The notes below the pieces were generated by a model. It was not told the origin of the DNA. It saw only the letters and a list, made by a program, of their open reading frames with translations, and made no database searches. A DNA stretch of 64,000 nt from CAIWHR01 sp963726765 (GTDB lineage Bacteria > Pseudomonadota > Gammaproteobacteria > Burkholderiales > Casimicrobiaceae). The stretch is from positions 310,001 through 374,000 of the forward strand of contig CAVSDH010000006.1 of NCBI GenBank assembly GCA_963726765.1. Direction: 5' to 3'. The translations under genes were made by a program, and so were the position numbers. Each line of letters begins with the position of its first letter. The first letter of the stretch is position 1. Shown piece after piece: positions 1-8,642 of this stretch.

Positions 1-2019
1 AAGTCGAGTACGAGGACCTGCCGCCGCTTACCGATCCGGCGGAGGCGCTGAAGCCCGGCGCCCCGTGATCCACGACGAGAAGACGCCGCCTCCGGCGCCG
101 CAGGAGTCGCTGAAGCCGGGCGAGCCCGGCGATGCCGAGGCGCACCGGCACAACGTCGCGATGACGTTCGACTACGCGCAGGGCGACGTCGCCGTCGGCG
201 AGGCCGAATCCGACGTGGTCGTCGACGACTTGTTCCGCCTGCACTACGTGACGCACTGCTGCATGGGCGTCTCCGGCGTGATCGCCGAGTTCGACCCGAG
301 CGGCAACCTGCTGCTGTACTCGAACACGCAGGTGCCGTTCCTGCACAAGCGCGAATTCGCCGAGATCCTCGGCATGGATCCGGGCCGCATCCGCATCATC
401 CAGCCGCCGATCGGCGGCGGCTTCGGCTCCAAGCTCGACATCTATCCGTTCGAGCCGATCTGCGTGTTCCTCGCCAAGGCGACCGACCGGCCGGTGAAGC
501 TGGTGTTCACGCGCGAGGAGGAGTTCGTCGCCTCGCCGACGCGCCAGCCGGTGCTCTTGAGGCTGCGCTCGCGGCTGCCAAGAAGGACGGCACGCTGACC
601 TTCCGCGTCGTGCGAGACGCTGCACGACAACGGCGCCTACACGTCGTGGGGCGCGACCACGCCGTTCGTGATGATGCAGACGATTTCTTCGCTGTACCGC
701 GTGCCGCACTGCAAGTACCACACGACGGCGGTCTACACGAACAATCCCTACGCCGGTTCGTTCCGCGGCTACGGCAATCTGCAGGCGACCTTCGCCGTCG
801 AAGCGCACATGGACAAGCTCGCCGAAGCACTCGGCATGGACCCGCTCGAGATTCCGCCTGAAGAACGCGCAGGACCCCGGCGAGACGACACCGCAGGGCA
901 TGCATTTCAAGACCTGCGGCTTGAAGGAGTGCCTTGGCACCGCGGCCGAGCATCGCGATTGGCGCGAAAAGCATCGCGCGGCGATTGCCGCGCAGGAAAG
1001 ACGCCGAGCCGTTACAAACGCGGCGTCGGCATGGCCTCGATGCTGCACGTCGGCGGCGGCGCCAAGATCTATCCGTCCGACGGCTGCGGCACCATCCTCA
1101 AGATCGACGATTTCGCGCACGTCACGCTGATCACCGGCGCGTCCGAGATCGGCCAGGGCTCGGAGACGGTGCTTGCGCAGCTCGTCTGCGAGGAGCTCGG
1201 CCTGCCGCTCGACGCGGTCACGGTGGTCAACAACGACACCGACATCACGCCGTGGGACGTCGGCGTGCACGCGAGCCGCACGACGTTCATCGCCGGCAAT
1301 TCGGCGATCGGCGCGGCCCGCAAGGCGCAAGCGCGAAGATCCTCGCCGCCGCGGCCCGAGTGACCGGCGTGCCGGAGACGGAGCTCGAGCTGCGCGCCGG
1401 CACATCGTGCGGACGGCGAGCGGCGAAGCGCTGATCGACGCTTGCCAAGCTCCTGCGCGCGCTGCACTTCTCGGACAAGGCCGAGCTGGTGATGACGACG
1501 CTTCTACTACGAGCCGCCGTCGCACCACCAGGACAAGGAGTTCAAGGGCGACGTCTCGGCCGCCTACGCGTGGGCGACGCAGGTGGTCGAGGTCGAGGTC
1601 GACACGCGACACCGGCATCGTCCGGCTGCTCAAGGTGACCGGAGCGCACGACGTCGGACGCGTGCTCAACCGGCTGGGCATCGAGGGGCAGATCGAAGGC
1701 GGCATCGTGATGGGCCAGGGCTACGCGATGACCGAGGAGCTGATCGTCGAGGACGGCGTCGTGCGCAACCCCGACTTTCGCGACTACAAGCTCGTCACGG
1801 CGCCGGAGATCCCGGAGATGGACATCCATTTCATCGAGACCATGGACGGCGAGGGTCCGCAGGGTGCGAAGGGCGTCGGCGAGGCGCCCGCGATCTGCAT
1901 CGCGGCGGCGGTCGCCAACGCGATCCACAACGCGACCGGCGTACGCATTTACGAGCTGCCGTTCACGCCCGAGAAGGTCTACCGCGCGCTGCATCGCGCG
2001 GCAACCGGGCATCGGTTGA
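1..2019 (+). pseudogene. xanthine dehydrogenase family molybdopterin-binding subunit, 5'-truncated and frameshifted
   Basis: The translated pieces match the large molybdenum-cofactor subunit of the xanthine dehydrogenase/CO dehydrogenase family. Recognisable in order are the IGGGFGSK cofactor motif, the FRGYGN stretch, the GASEIGQGSETV motif and the C-terminal GAKGVGEAPA motif carrying the family's active-site Glu. The coding frame changes near 63, 555, 857, 1005, 1323, 1400, 1450, 1500 and 1605, and once more near the end if it stops at TGA 2017-2019, which overlaps the next gene's ATG (TGATG). The 5' end lies outside the window. The substrate cannot be assigned; the CoA-transferase and solute-binding protein downstream suggest an aromatic or heterocyclic acid. 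Decay and sequencing error are both possible. Confidence 0.75.
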
Positions 2020-3218
2020 TGCGGCGACGCACGGTCCTTTCGCTCGAGCAGGCGCTGTCGCTGCCTTACGCGACGCTGCGCTTCGTGCAGCTCGGCTGGC
2101 GCGTGATCCGCATCGAGCCCACGCCGTCAGGTGAGGGTCTGCCCGGCGATCCGAACCGGTACATCGGTCGCAATGCGGTCGACGACGACCGGCGCAGCGT
2201 ACTTCATCGCGCCCAATGTCGGCAAGGAAGCGATTGCTCTCAATCTCAAGGATTCGCGTGGGCGCGAGACGCTTCAACGCCTGCTGCGCTCACTCGACGT
2301 CGACGTGTTCTGCTGCAACGTCGCTGCCGTGCGCGCTATCGCGCGCTCGGCATCGACTACGAGACGCTTTCCGCGGTCAAGCCCGACCTCATCTGGGCGG
2401 GCATCTCGGCCCTCGGGCCCGGGCATCCCGAGGTGCCGGGATACGACCCCGTGCTGCAGGCGATGGCGGGCTACATGGAAATCACCGGCGATCCCGAGGG
2501 GCCGCCGATGGTGGCCGGCCTGCCGATCGTCGACCTCAAGTCGGGCGACGAGGTCTACGCCAACGTGCTGCTTGCGCTCGTCGAGCGCGCGGAAACCGGA
2601 TGCGGCAGGCGGATCGACGTGTCGATGCTCCAGGCGGCCGCATCCTGGCTCATCACGACGCTGCCGCTGGTCGACTTCGACTGCGATCCCTCCGAGATCA
2701 CGCGTGCCGGCAACGAGCACCGCAAGTTCATCCCGACCAACGTCTATCCGACGAAGGACGGCTTCGTCTATCTCGCCGTCGGCTCGGACGTGCAGTGGAA
2801 GCGCCTCACCGCGACGCCGATGTTCGCGCCGGTGGCGCGTCCGTCGCGGGCGACCAATGCAGGGCGGCAGCAGGAGCGGGCAGAACTCCGCCGCGACATG
2901 GCAGCGGTGACGCAGGCCCACCCCACGAACGCGGTCGCCGCGGCGCTGTCGGCGGCGACCATACCGTGGGCGACGATCAACGACATCCGCCAAGTGCGCG
3001 ACCTGGCGGCGCTCGCGGGCACGTTCACGACGACGCGCACGCCGCAGGGCCGGACCATCCGGATGCAGCCGGCTGGCGTAAACCTGCCGGCGATGAGGAG
3101 CGAATACCCATTCCCGCCGAAGTATGCCGAGCACACCCGGCCGGTGCTGGCGGAAGCCGGGTTCGCCGAAGATGAAATCGCCGCGCTGGCGCGTGAACGG
3201 GTGATCGGCGGCTACTAG
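2019..3218 (+). CDS. CaiB/BaiF (family III) CoA-transferase, frameshifted near the 5' third
   Basis: About 399 codons, the usual size for family III CoA-transferases, which move CoA between carboxylic acids. The N-terminus reads LSLEQALSLPYATLRF; the central PGYDPVLQAMAGYM and GLPIVDL segments and the C-terminal FPPKYAEHT segment are typical of the family. The ATG overlaps the preceding stop (TGATG), which fixes the start. The frame slips around 2130-2200 (the segment AAYFIAPNVGKEAIALN is in another frame) and returns near 2335. Function is inferred as activation of the acid made or used by the upstream molybdenum enzyme. Confidence 0.75.
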   Translation: MRRRTVLSLEQALSLPYATLRFVQLGWRVIRIEPTPSGEGLPGDPNRYIGRNAVDDDRRSVLHRAQCRQGSDCSQSQGFAWARDASTPAALTRRRRVLLQRRCRARYRALGIDYETLSAVKPDLIWAGISALGPGHPEVPGYDPVLQAMAGYMEITGDPEGPPMVAGLPIVDLKSGDEVYANVLLALVERAETGCGRRIDVSMLQAAASWLITTLPLVDFDCDPSEITRAGNEHRKFIPTNVYPTKDGFVYLAVGSDVQWKRLTATPMFAPVARPSRATNAGRQQERAELRRDMAAVTQAHPTNAVAAALSAATIPWATINDIRQVRDLAALAGTFTTTRTPQGRTIRMQPAGVNLPAMRSEYPFPPKYAEHTRPVLAEAGFAEDEIAALARERVIGGY

Positions 3219-3277
3219 AGGCGGCCCGACTGGCGGCCGCAAGAGGCATCGATGGAAGTCCACGAGGAGACACGAAA

Positions 3278-4426
3278 ATGAATGCAGTGCCATGGATCAA
3301 CGCCCTGCTCGCGATTGCCCTCAGCACCACCGCCGCATTTGCCCAGGTGAGGATAGGCGTGATCGCATCGACCACCGGTCCGACCGCGGTGGTCGGCATC
3401 CCGCAGAAGAACACGGTGGCGCTGCTGCCGAAAACGATCGGCGATCTCGCCATCGAGTACATCGTGCTCGACGACGCGAGCGATTCCACGCAAAGCGTGA
3501 TGAACGTGAAGAAGCTGCTGCTTGAATCCAAGGTCGATGCGCTGATAGGCCCGTCGGGTTCGCCCAACGCCGTCGGCGTCGTCCAGTTCATGGCCGAGAG
3601 CGGCACGCCGATGCTGGCTCCGGTCGGCACGACCGCAGTCGTGCTGCCGATGGACGACAAGAAGCGTTGGGTGTTCAAGACGACGCAGAATGACCAGCTG
3701 ATCTCGGACGCGCTCGTGGCGCACATGGTGAAGACCGGCGTGAAGACCGTCGGCTTCATCGGCTTCAACGACCCCTACGGCGAGAACTGGCACGCGGTGT
3801 TCAGCGCGCAGGCGGAAAACGCAGGGATCAAGGTCGTCGCGAGCGAGCGCTACTTGCGCTCCGACGCATCGGTGATCGGCCAGGCGGCAAAGCTCATGGC
3901 AGCCAAACCTGACGCGGTGCTGGTTGCGGGAGCGGGCGGTCCGACCGTGCTGCCGCAGATCACGCTCGTCGATGCCGGTTACAAGGGGCGGATCTATCAG
4001 ACGCACGGTGCGGCGGCGCCGGATTTCCTGCGGCTCGGCGGCGCAAAAGTCGAGGGGACGATCCTCGCTGCGAGCCTGATGCTGGTGCTTCCCGAGATTG
4101 CCGACAGCGTTCCCTCGAAGGCGGTCGCCATGGAGTACGTCGGCGCATACGAGAAGATGTACGGCAGCAAGCCCGCGACGTTCGGTGCAAACGTCTACGA
4201 CGCGGGTCTGTTGCTGTCCCGCGCGGTGCCCGAAGCGGCGAAGCGGGGCAAACCCGGCACACCCGAGTTCCGCGCCGGGCTGCGCGATGCGCTCGAGGCC
4301 ACGCACGAGCTCGTCGGAACGCAGGGCGTCTACAACATGTCGCCGGCGGATCATTCGGGCTTCGACCAGCGCGGCCGCGTGCTGATCGTCGTCAAGGACG
4401 GCGGCTGGCGGCTTCTGCGGGATTGA
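3278..4426 (+). CDS. ABC transporter periplasmic substrate-binding protein, LivJ/LivK type
   Basis: A 382-residue protein with a signal peptide (cleavage expected after TAAFA, about residue 22) and a two-lobed periplasmic binding fold of the branched-chain amino-acid/aromatic-acid class (PF13458-like). The segments DALIGPSGSPNAVGV and GFNDPYGENW are characteristic. A strong Shine-Dalgarno (GAGGAGA) sits 7 bases before the ATG. No permease or ATPase genes follow. In soil and aromatic-degrading betaproteobacteria such proteins commonly bind aromatic acids, so the ligand is probably the substrate of the neighbouring catabolic genes; this is inference. Confidence 0.85.
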   Translation: MNAVPWINALLAIALSTTAAFAQVRIGVIASTTGPTAVVGIPQKNTVALLPKTIGDLAIEYIVLDDASDSTQSVMNVKKLLLESKVDALIGPSGSPNAVGVVQFMAESGTPMLAPVGTTAVVLPMDDKKRWVFKTTQNDQLISDALVAHMVKTGVKTVGFIGFNDPYGENWHAVFSAQAENAGIKVVASERYLRSDASVIGQAAKLMAAKPDAVLVAGAGGPTVLPQITLVDAGYKGRIYQTHGAAAPDFLRLGGAKVEGTILAASLMLVLPEIADSVPSKAVAMEYVGAYEKMYGSKPATFGANVYDAGLLLSRAVPEAAKRGKPGTPEFRAGLRDALEATHELVGTQGVYNMSPADHSGFDQRGRVLIVVKDGGWRLLRD

Positions 4427-4490
4427 TCACCGCGCTTGTTGTGCCGAATCGAGGCGACGGACGTCGCCTCGCTCGCGCAATGCGGGGGCG

Positions 4491-5604
4491 CTACGGCGCC
4501 GCGGTCTTCGCGCGCCGCGCTGACAGCCCGCGTGTCACGGCAACGGCCGTCCCGAGAATGAACGCTGCAATCGCCAGCGCGTTGAGGAGCCCGCCGGCGC
4601 GTGTCCACTCGAAGCGGCCCATGGCGTCGCCCGCAAGCCGCACGACGAGCGACAGGTGGAGCAACGCGAGCGGTGCATAGAATGCCGGGTGGTAGGGGAC
4701 CGGCACCCGCAGCACGGCGGGGAAGATGATCGGCGCGTGGCCGAACACCATGGAGAGCACGAAGCCGAGCGCGAGCGCGTGCACGGCGGCATCGTAGGAC
4801 GCCGCTCCCGGCGCCAGGCCGCCGGCACCGAGCATGATCACGGCCCCTGCCCCGAGCCACCCGTAGCCGCCCAGCAGGCACACCGCGATGAAGCGCGTGA
4901 GCCCCATGCCGCGCACGGTGCGGCGCGCGAGATCCTGCTTGACGAGCCAGATCGACAGCGCGAGCAATCCCGCGGCGAACACGGGCACGCCCCACGCGCG
5001 TTCGGCGCCGACGAGGCCTGCACCTATGACAGCGAGAATTCCGGCAAAGGTCGTCTTTCGCGACAGGCGATGGCTTGAGGAACCGCGACAGTTCGAGCCG
5101 CTCGCCGGCAATGGTCAGGATCAGGAATGCGAGCCACCACGTCACGACAGCGTGGGCTTCGGTCCCCGACGCCCAGAAAAGGTTGCCGACCGTCCACGCG
5201 ACCGATCCCGTCACGAGCGTAAACGTGAAGAGCGCGGTCTGCCGTCGGAATACGTCGACGGTCGCCGCGAGCAACACGACGCTTCCCGCGACGAAGAGCC
5301 AAGGCGCTGCCGCGGTGGCGCCAAAGATCGCCGCGAGACTGCCGAGCCCGCAGACGAGTGGCCCAAGGTAAGCCCATCCATGGCCGATGGCGACGGCGCG
5401 CTCGAGCGAAATCACCACACCGAAGAAGCCGCATATCATCAGCGGGCCGTGCAGCGTCGCCGCCGTCGCGGCAATCTCCGGGACGGTCCAGCCGAGCCGT
5501 GCAAGCCCGGCGCCGACGCCCACGAAGAGCGCCAGGAAGCCGAGCACCAGGAGCGGCAGGCGCCGCATGGCGATGCCCGCGCGTACCTGGGACTGGGGCG
5601 CCAT
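4491..5604 (-). CDS. polytopic membrane protein, NnrS-like (one frameshift)
   Basis: About 370 codons, almost entirely hydrophobic helices (roughly ten to twelve). The first half starts MAPQSQVRAG and contains the HGPLMICGFFGVVISLERA segment; the second half contains HALALGFVLSMVFGHAPIIF and YHPAFYAPLALLHLS. Conserved His residues inside helices resemble NnrS, a haem/copper membrane protein linked to nitric oxide stress. The two halves lie in different frames joined near 5065. It is the last gene of a minus-strand group with DUF59, double-GNAT and hemerythrin genes. The NnrS assignment is by general resemblance only; an unnamed membrane protein family is the alternative. Confidence 0.55.
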
Positions 5605-5648
5605 GAGGCGTGTTCGCGGGAACGCGAGTCGCGCGGAAAAAGGCGCAG

Positions 5649-5957
5649 CTACCAGCCGAAGTGCTCGCGCGCAACGCCGGTCATCTTGTCCGGCGTCCAC
5701 GGCGGGTCCCAGACGAGGCGGACTTCGACGGTCGTGTCACGCGGGACGATCGCCGCGATCGCATCGCGTGCCTCGCCGACGATCATGTCGGTCATCGGAC
5801 ACGCGGCGGTGGTCATCGTCATGTCGACACGAATGGCGCCGGAGGTCACCTCGACCAGGTAGATCAGGCCAAGGTCGACGATGTTCATGCCAGCCTCCGG
5901 GTCTTCGACCTGGCGCAGCGCTTCGCGGATGGAGTCGTCGTCGGGCTGCGCTGTCAT
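5649..5957 (-). CDS. DUF59 (MIP18/PaaD-like) iron-sulfur assembly factor
   Basis: A 102-residue protein covering one complete DUF59 domain: the N-terminal helix IREALRQVEDPEAGMNIVDLG, then MTTAACPMTD with the conserved Cys, and the C-terminal VWDPPWTPDKMT segment. Members (SufT, PaaD) help mature Fe-S proteins. The chosen ATG begins MTAQPDDDS, just before the domain. It lies between the GNAT gene and the NnrS-like gene on the same strand. A role in servicing the many Fe-S enzymes of the nearby operon, or in repair under nitrosative stress, is inference. Confidence 0.85.
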   Translation of the reverse strand: MTAQPDDDSIREALRQVEDPEAGMNIVDLGLIYLVEVTSGAIRVDMTMTTAACPMTDMIVGEARDAIAAIVPRDTTVEVRLVWDPPWTPDKMTGVAREHFGW

Positions 5958-6012
5958 GGTGTGTTCGGGCGGCTCGAAGGAAAGGGATTCGAGCGGCGCC
6001 GCGACCGCTATC

Positions 6013-7032
6013 CTACAGCTGCCGGACGAAGGCGATGCGCTGCGACGGAACGAATCCGACGTCGTAGAGGAAGCCAAGCAACGCGAGATCGCGTGGCGCG
6101 ACGATCGTTTCCACCCGTTCGACACGCAGTGCGCCCAGGTTCGCGAACAGCTGCGACAGGAGCGCGTGGCCGACGCCGCGATGCGCGTACGCGGGATCGA
6201 CGCCGATCGTGTCGACCACCGCCGTCTGCTCCGTGCGGCCGAAATCGCCGAGATCGACGCGCGCCATCAGATAGCCGACGATCGCCGCGTCGAGGCGGGC
6301 CGTCAGCGACACGCGAATCGCGGAATCGGCGGACGTCTCCGCAAGCTTGTGCTGCACGTATTCGCTCCGGTCGCGGCCGGTGATGTTGCGGTCGATGCGC
6401 ACGATTTCCGAAAGATCGTCCGGCCGCATCGCGCGTACGTCGGCCAGATCGCGCGCAAGCCGCTCGAAGTCGTTGTCCGGCCGGCCACCGAAGTCGACCT
6501 CCTGCGCGGGGCCTTCGCCGACGGGAACGCTCACCGGGTCGTCACGTGCGGGAGCGTACTTGCCGCCGTCGACCGCACAGTCGACGACGTGGTCCGCCGC
6601 GACGCTGAAATCCATCGCGTCGAGCCAGCGCAGCATCGTGTGATCGTTCCACGTGGCCTGCGTGCGCAGCTCGCGCACGCCGTGCCGGCGCGCCCAATCG
6701 GCGAGCGCTTCGAACAGGCGCTGCCCGATTCCCTTGCGCTGCGCGTCCCGTCGCACGCCCACCACCTCGAGCCGCAGAGCAGGCTCGCTGCGCCCGAATT
6801 CGCCTTCGAGCACGCGGGCGAGGATGTAGCCGGCGAGTCCGGACGCGTCGGTCGCCGCGAACTGGGCGTGAAGCTTGGGCGCCTCGAGCGCGGAGCGCAG
6901 GCGCCGCTCGAAATAGGGGCGCCGCGACCGGCCTTCGATCGCGGCGTCGATCGCGACGACCGCGTCCAGATCCTGGCGGGCGAGCGGACGCATGGCAATG
7001 CTTGCGGCAATGGCGGTCATCGGCATTCCCAT
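6013..7032 (-). CDS. tandem GNAT-domain N-acetyltransferase
   Basis: The 339-residue protein has two GNAT folds. The first (about residues 10-160) has the acetyl-CoA loop RKGIGQRL; the second (about 185-335) has the equivalent HRGVGHALLSQL. Both begin with the same MRPLARQDLDAVV / MRPDDLSEIVRID strand pattern and share an FGR(S/T)E segment, so the protein arose by duplication. The start is the ATG with GAGGA six bases upstream; two earlier in-frame codons lack this. The acetylated substrate is unknown. The stop of the hemerythrin gene lies within the codons upstream of this ATG, so the two are probably cotranscribed. Confidence 0.8.
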   Translation of the reverse strand: MGMPMTAIAASIAMRPLARQDLDAVVAIDAAIEGRSRRPYFERRLRSALEAPKLHAQFAATDASGLAGYILARVLEGEFGRSEPALRLEVVGVRRDAQRKGIGQRLFEALADWARRHGVRELRTQATWNDHTMLRWLDAMDFSVAADHVVDCAVDGGKYAPARDDPVSVPVGEGPAQEVDFGGRPDNDFERLARDLADVRAMRPDDLSEIVRIDRNITGRDRSEYVQHKLAETSADSAIRVSLTARLDAAIVGYLMARVDLGDFGRTEQTAVVDTIGVDPAYAHRGVGHALLSQLFANLGALRVERVETIVAPRDLALLGFLYDVGFVPSQRIAFVRQL

Positions 7033-7049
7033 CGAATGTCCTCGTCGAA

Positions 7050-7535
7050 TCAACCCGACATGTAACCGAACGCGATCTCGCGGTCGGCATCGTCGTCGAG
7101 CAGGTCGTCCAGCATCGGGAGAAGTCCCAGCGTTTCCTTTTCAATGTGCGCGCCCAGCCGCTCGACCAGTTCCGGCGTGCCGCGTTTCAGCGCTGCGAAT
7201 CCCTTGTCGTCGAGCGTTCCGGTCGCAGCGGCGCGCGCCAGCGGCAGAAGTTCGGCGGCAACCGCGCGAATCGTGACGTGTTCCTCGGCAAGGAGCGTCG
7301 CGATGTCCCCGTCGCCCGCGGCCGCCAGCCGCGGGAAGAGCTCGCGCTCCTCGAAGTCGAAATGGCGCGGGATGTGGTCCTCGATGAACCGCGCGAGCGA
7401 AGCCGCGACGCGGGAGACATCGGTCGCCTCCTCCGACCCCGAGCGCGGCAGGCGGGCGAACGCCTGCCCGGCCCGTCCCAGCAGGTCGAGCGTGGCGCGG
7501 TGTTCGTCGTCGAGTGCGCGGCTGACTTCCTTCAT
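7050..7535 (-). CDS. hemerythrin-like (HHE) cation-binding protein
   Basis: A 161-residue four-helix protein with the spaced His/Glu pattern of HHE domains: DDEH near residue 11, EDHIPRHFDFEERELF in the middle, LAEEHVTIR, then HIEKETLGLLPML near the C-terminus. Such proteins bind a di-iron centre and act in oxygen or NO sensing, storage or repair of Fe-S centres. The ATG has GGCAGGAG just upstream. Its own promoter region (7536-7660) is rich in palindromes, including an FNR-like box and a 12-mer shared with the promoter at 17.7 kb, suggesting induction with the anaerobic aromatic genes. Confidence 0.85.
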   Translation of the reverse strand: MKEVSRALDDEHRATLDLLGRAGQAFARLPRSGSEEATDVSRVAASLARFIEDHIPRHFDFEERELFPRLAAAGDGDIATLLAEEHVTIRAVAAELLPLARAAATGTLDDKGFAALKRGTPELVERLGAHIEKETLGLLPMLDDLLDDDADREIAFGYMSG

Positions 7536-7565
7536 CGCTCCTGCCTCCCTGCCGTGCCTATTACG

Positions 7566-7587
7566 GTATTCCGGTACCAAATTACCT
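7566..7587 (-). promoter_or_regulatory. palindromic operator candidate, shared core with the 17.7-kb promoter
   Basis: Read on the minus strand, GGTAATTTGGTACCGGAATA is followed by CC; the outer GGTA/TACC arms and the central GGTACC are dyad symmetric. The 12-mer TGGTACCGGAAT (7568-7579) recurs exactly at 17729-17740, in the same orientation relative to its downstream gene. It lies about 35-50 bases upstream of the hemerythrin ATG, a normal operator position. Binding by the nearby Rrf2 regulator is a guess. Confidence 0.5.
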
Positions 7588-7590
7588 TAT

Positions 7591-7607
7591 TTGACGGTGG
7601 CGGTCAA
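7591..7607. promoter_or_regulatory. 17-bp inverted repeat TTGAC-N7-GTCAA
   Basis: Perfect 5-base arms separated by 7 bases, lying directly between the GGTACC palindrome and the FNR-like box in the hemerythrin/hcrB intergenic region. It may be a second regulator site or a degenerate partner of the adjacent FNR-like box. Confidence 0.3.
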
Positions 7608-7621
7608 TTGATGCGGGTCAA
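7608..7621. promoter_or_regulatory. FNR/ANR-like box TTGATGCGGGTCAA
   Basis: Matches the FNR/ANR consensus TTGAT-N4-ATCAA at 9 of 10 defined positions. It is about 75-85 bases upstream of the hemerythrin ATG on the minus strand, suitable for an anaerobically activated promoter. Confidence 0.5.
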
Positions 7622-7660
7622 GCAATGGGCGCCGCGCGCCTTGCACGGCGACGCGTTCGG

Positions 7661-8641
7661 TCAGGGGCGCGCCGCGAGCTCGCGGACCAGGCGCTGCGCG
7701 AGCACCGCCGCCACCTGCCGCCGGTAGTTCGACTGGGTGACGGTCGTGCGCATGGGGCTCGCCTGCTTTTGCACGAGCTTGCCGAGCCTGCCGAGCGCCG
7801 CGTCGTCGAGCCGCTGTCCGCCAAGCTCCGCCGTGCCTTCCAGCAGGACAGGACGCGGGTTGGTGCCCGTCAGCGCGACGCGCAGGTCCGCGACGAGGTC
7901 GCCTCGCATCGTGACGAGCGCGGCGACGCCCGCGAGCGGAAAATCGATGGCGCCGCGCGCGCGCGCCTTGCGGTAGCCCGCATGCGAATCCGCCGGTTGC
8001 GGCGGTACGCGGATCCCGGCCACGATGTCTCCCGGCGCAAGCGTCAGGTGAGCCGCACCATCGTCGGCATAGAGATCGGCCAGCGGCCGCCGGCGCGTCC
8101 CGCGCGGTCCCGCGATGTCGACTTCCGCGCCGAGAACGAGCAGCGCGGGAGCGAGATCGCCCGAGTACGCGGCGTGGCATCGGCTGCCCTGCGGCGCGAC
8201 GTGGCAGGTTTCCCCGCCGTGCTTCAGGCAGAACTCGTTCGCGCGGCGCCACCAGGCGCTCTGGTTGTAGAAGATGCAGCGCGTGTCGAGGCAGAGATTG
8301 CCGCCGAGGGTGGCGACCGTCCGATGTCCCGGGCCGGCGACCGTCTCCGCGGCCTGCGCCAGAATCGGCAGCACGCTCCGGAGCTTCACGTCGGACGCCA
8401 GACGCGCAAGCGTTACGCCGGCCCCGATGGTCGTGCCATCGGCTGCGACGTGGATGGCGTCCAGGCCGGCAATGGCGGTGAGGTCGACCAAAAGCGACGG
8501 CGCGCCCAGTCCGTCGCGCAGATTGGGCAGGAGATCCGTGCCTCCGGCAACCGCGCGCGCACGCTTGTCGGCGGCAAGCAGCAGCGCAGCTTCGGTGAGC
8601 GATGAGGGGCGTGCGAGGACGAAGGGTGCGGACCACTCCAT
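7661..8641 (-). CDS. hcrB: 4-hydroxybenzoyl-CoA reductase, beta (FAD and [4Fe-4S]) subunit
   Basis: A 326-residue FAD-binding subunit of the molybdenum hydroxylase family. The N-terminal ARAVAGGTDLLPN and the TLGGNLCLDTRC motifs bind FAD. The decisive feature is the extra cluster loop with Cys122, Cys138, Cys146 and Cys155, the spacing known for the additional [4Fe-4S] cluster that sets 4-hydroxybenzoyl-CoA reductases apart from ordinary xanthine dehydrogenases. The enzyme removes the para-hydroxyl of 4-hydroxybenzoyl-CoA with ferredoxin electrons, giving benzoyl-CoA. It starts one base after the hcrA stop and is the last gene of the pad-hcr operon. Confidence 0.93.
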   Translation of the reverse strand: MEWSAPFVLARPSSLTEAALLLAADKRARAVAGGTDLLPNLRDGLGAPSLLVDLTAIAGLDAIHVAADGTTIGAGVTLARLASDVKLRSVLPILAQAAETVAGPGHRTVATLGGNLCLDTRCIFYNQSAWWRRANEFCLKHGGETCHVAPQGSRCHAAYSGDLAPALLVLGAEVDIAGPRGTRRRPLADLYADDGAAHLTLAPGDIVAGIRVPPQPADSHAGYRKARARGAIDFPLAGVAALVTMRGDLVADLRVALTGTNPRPVLLEGTAELGGQRLDDAALGRLGKLVQKQASPMRTTVTQSNYRRQVAAVLAQRLVRELAARP

Positions 8642-8642
8642 G

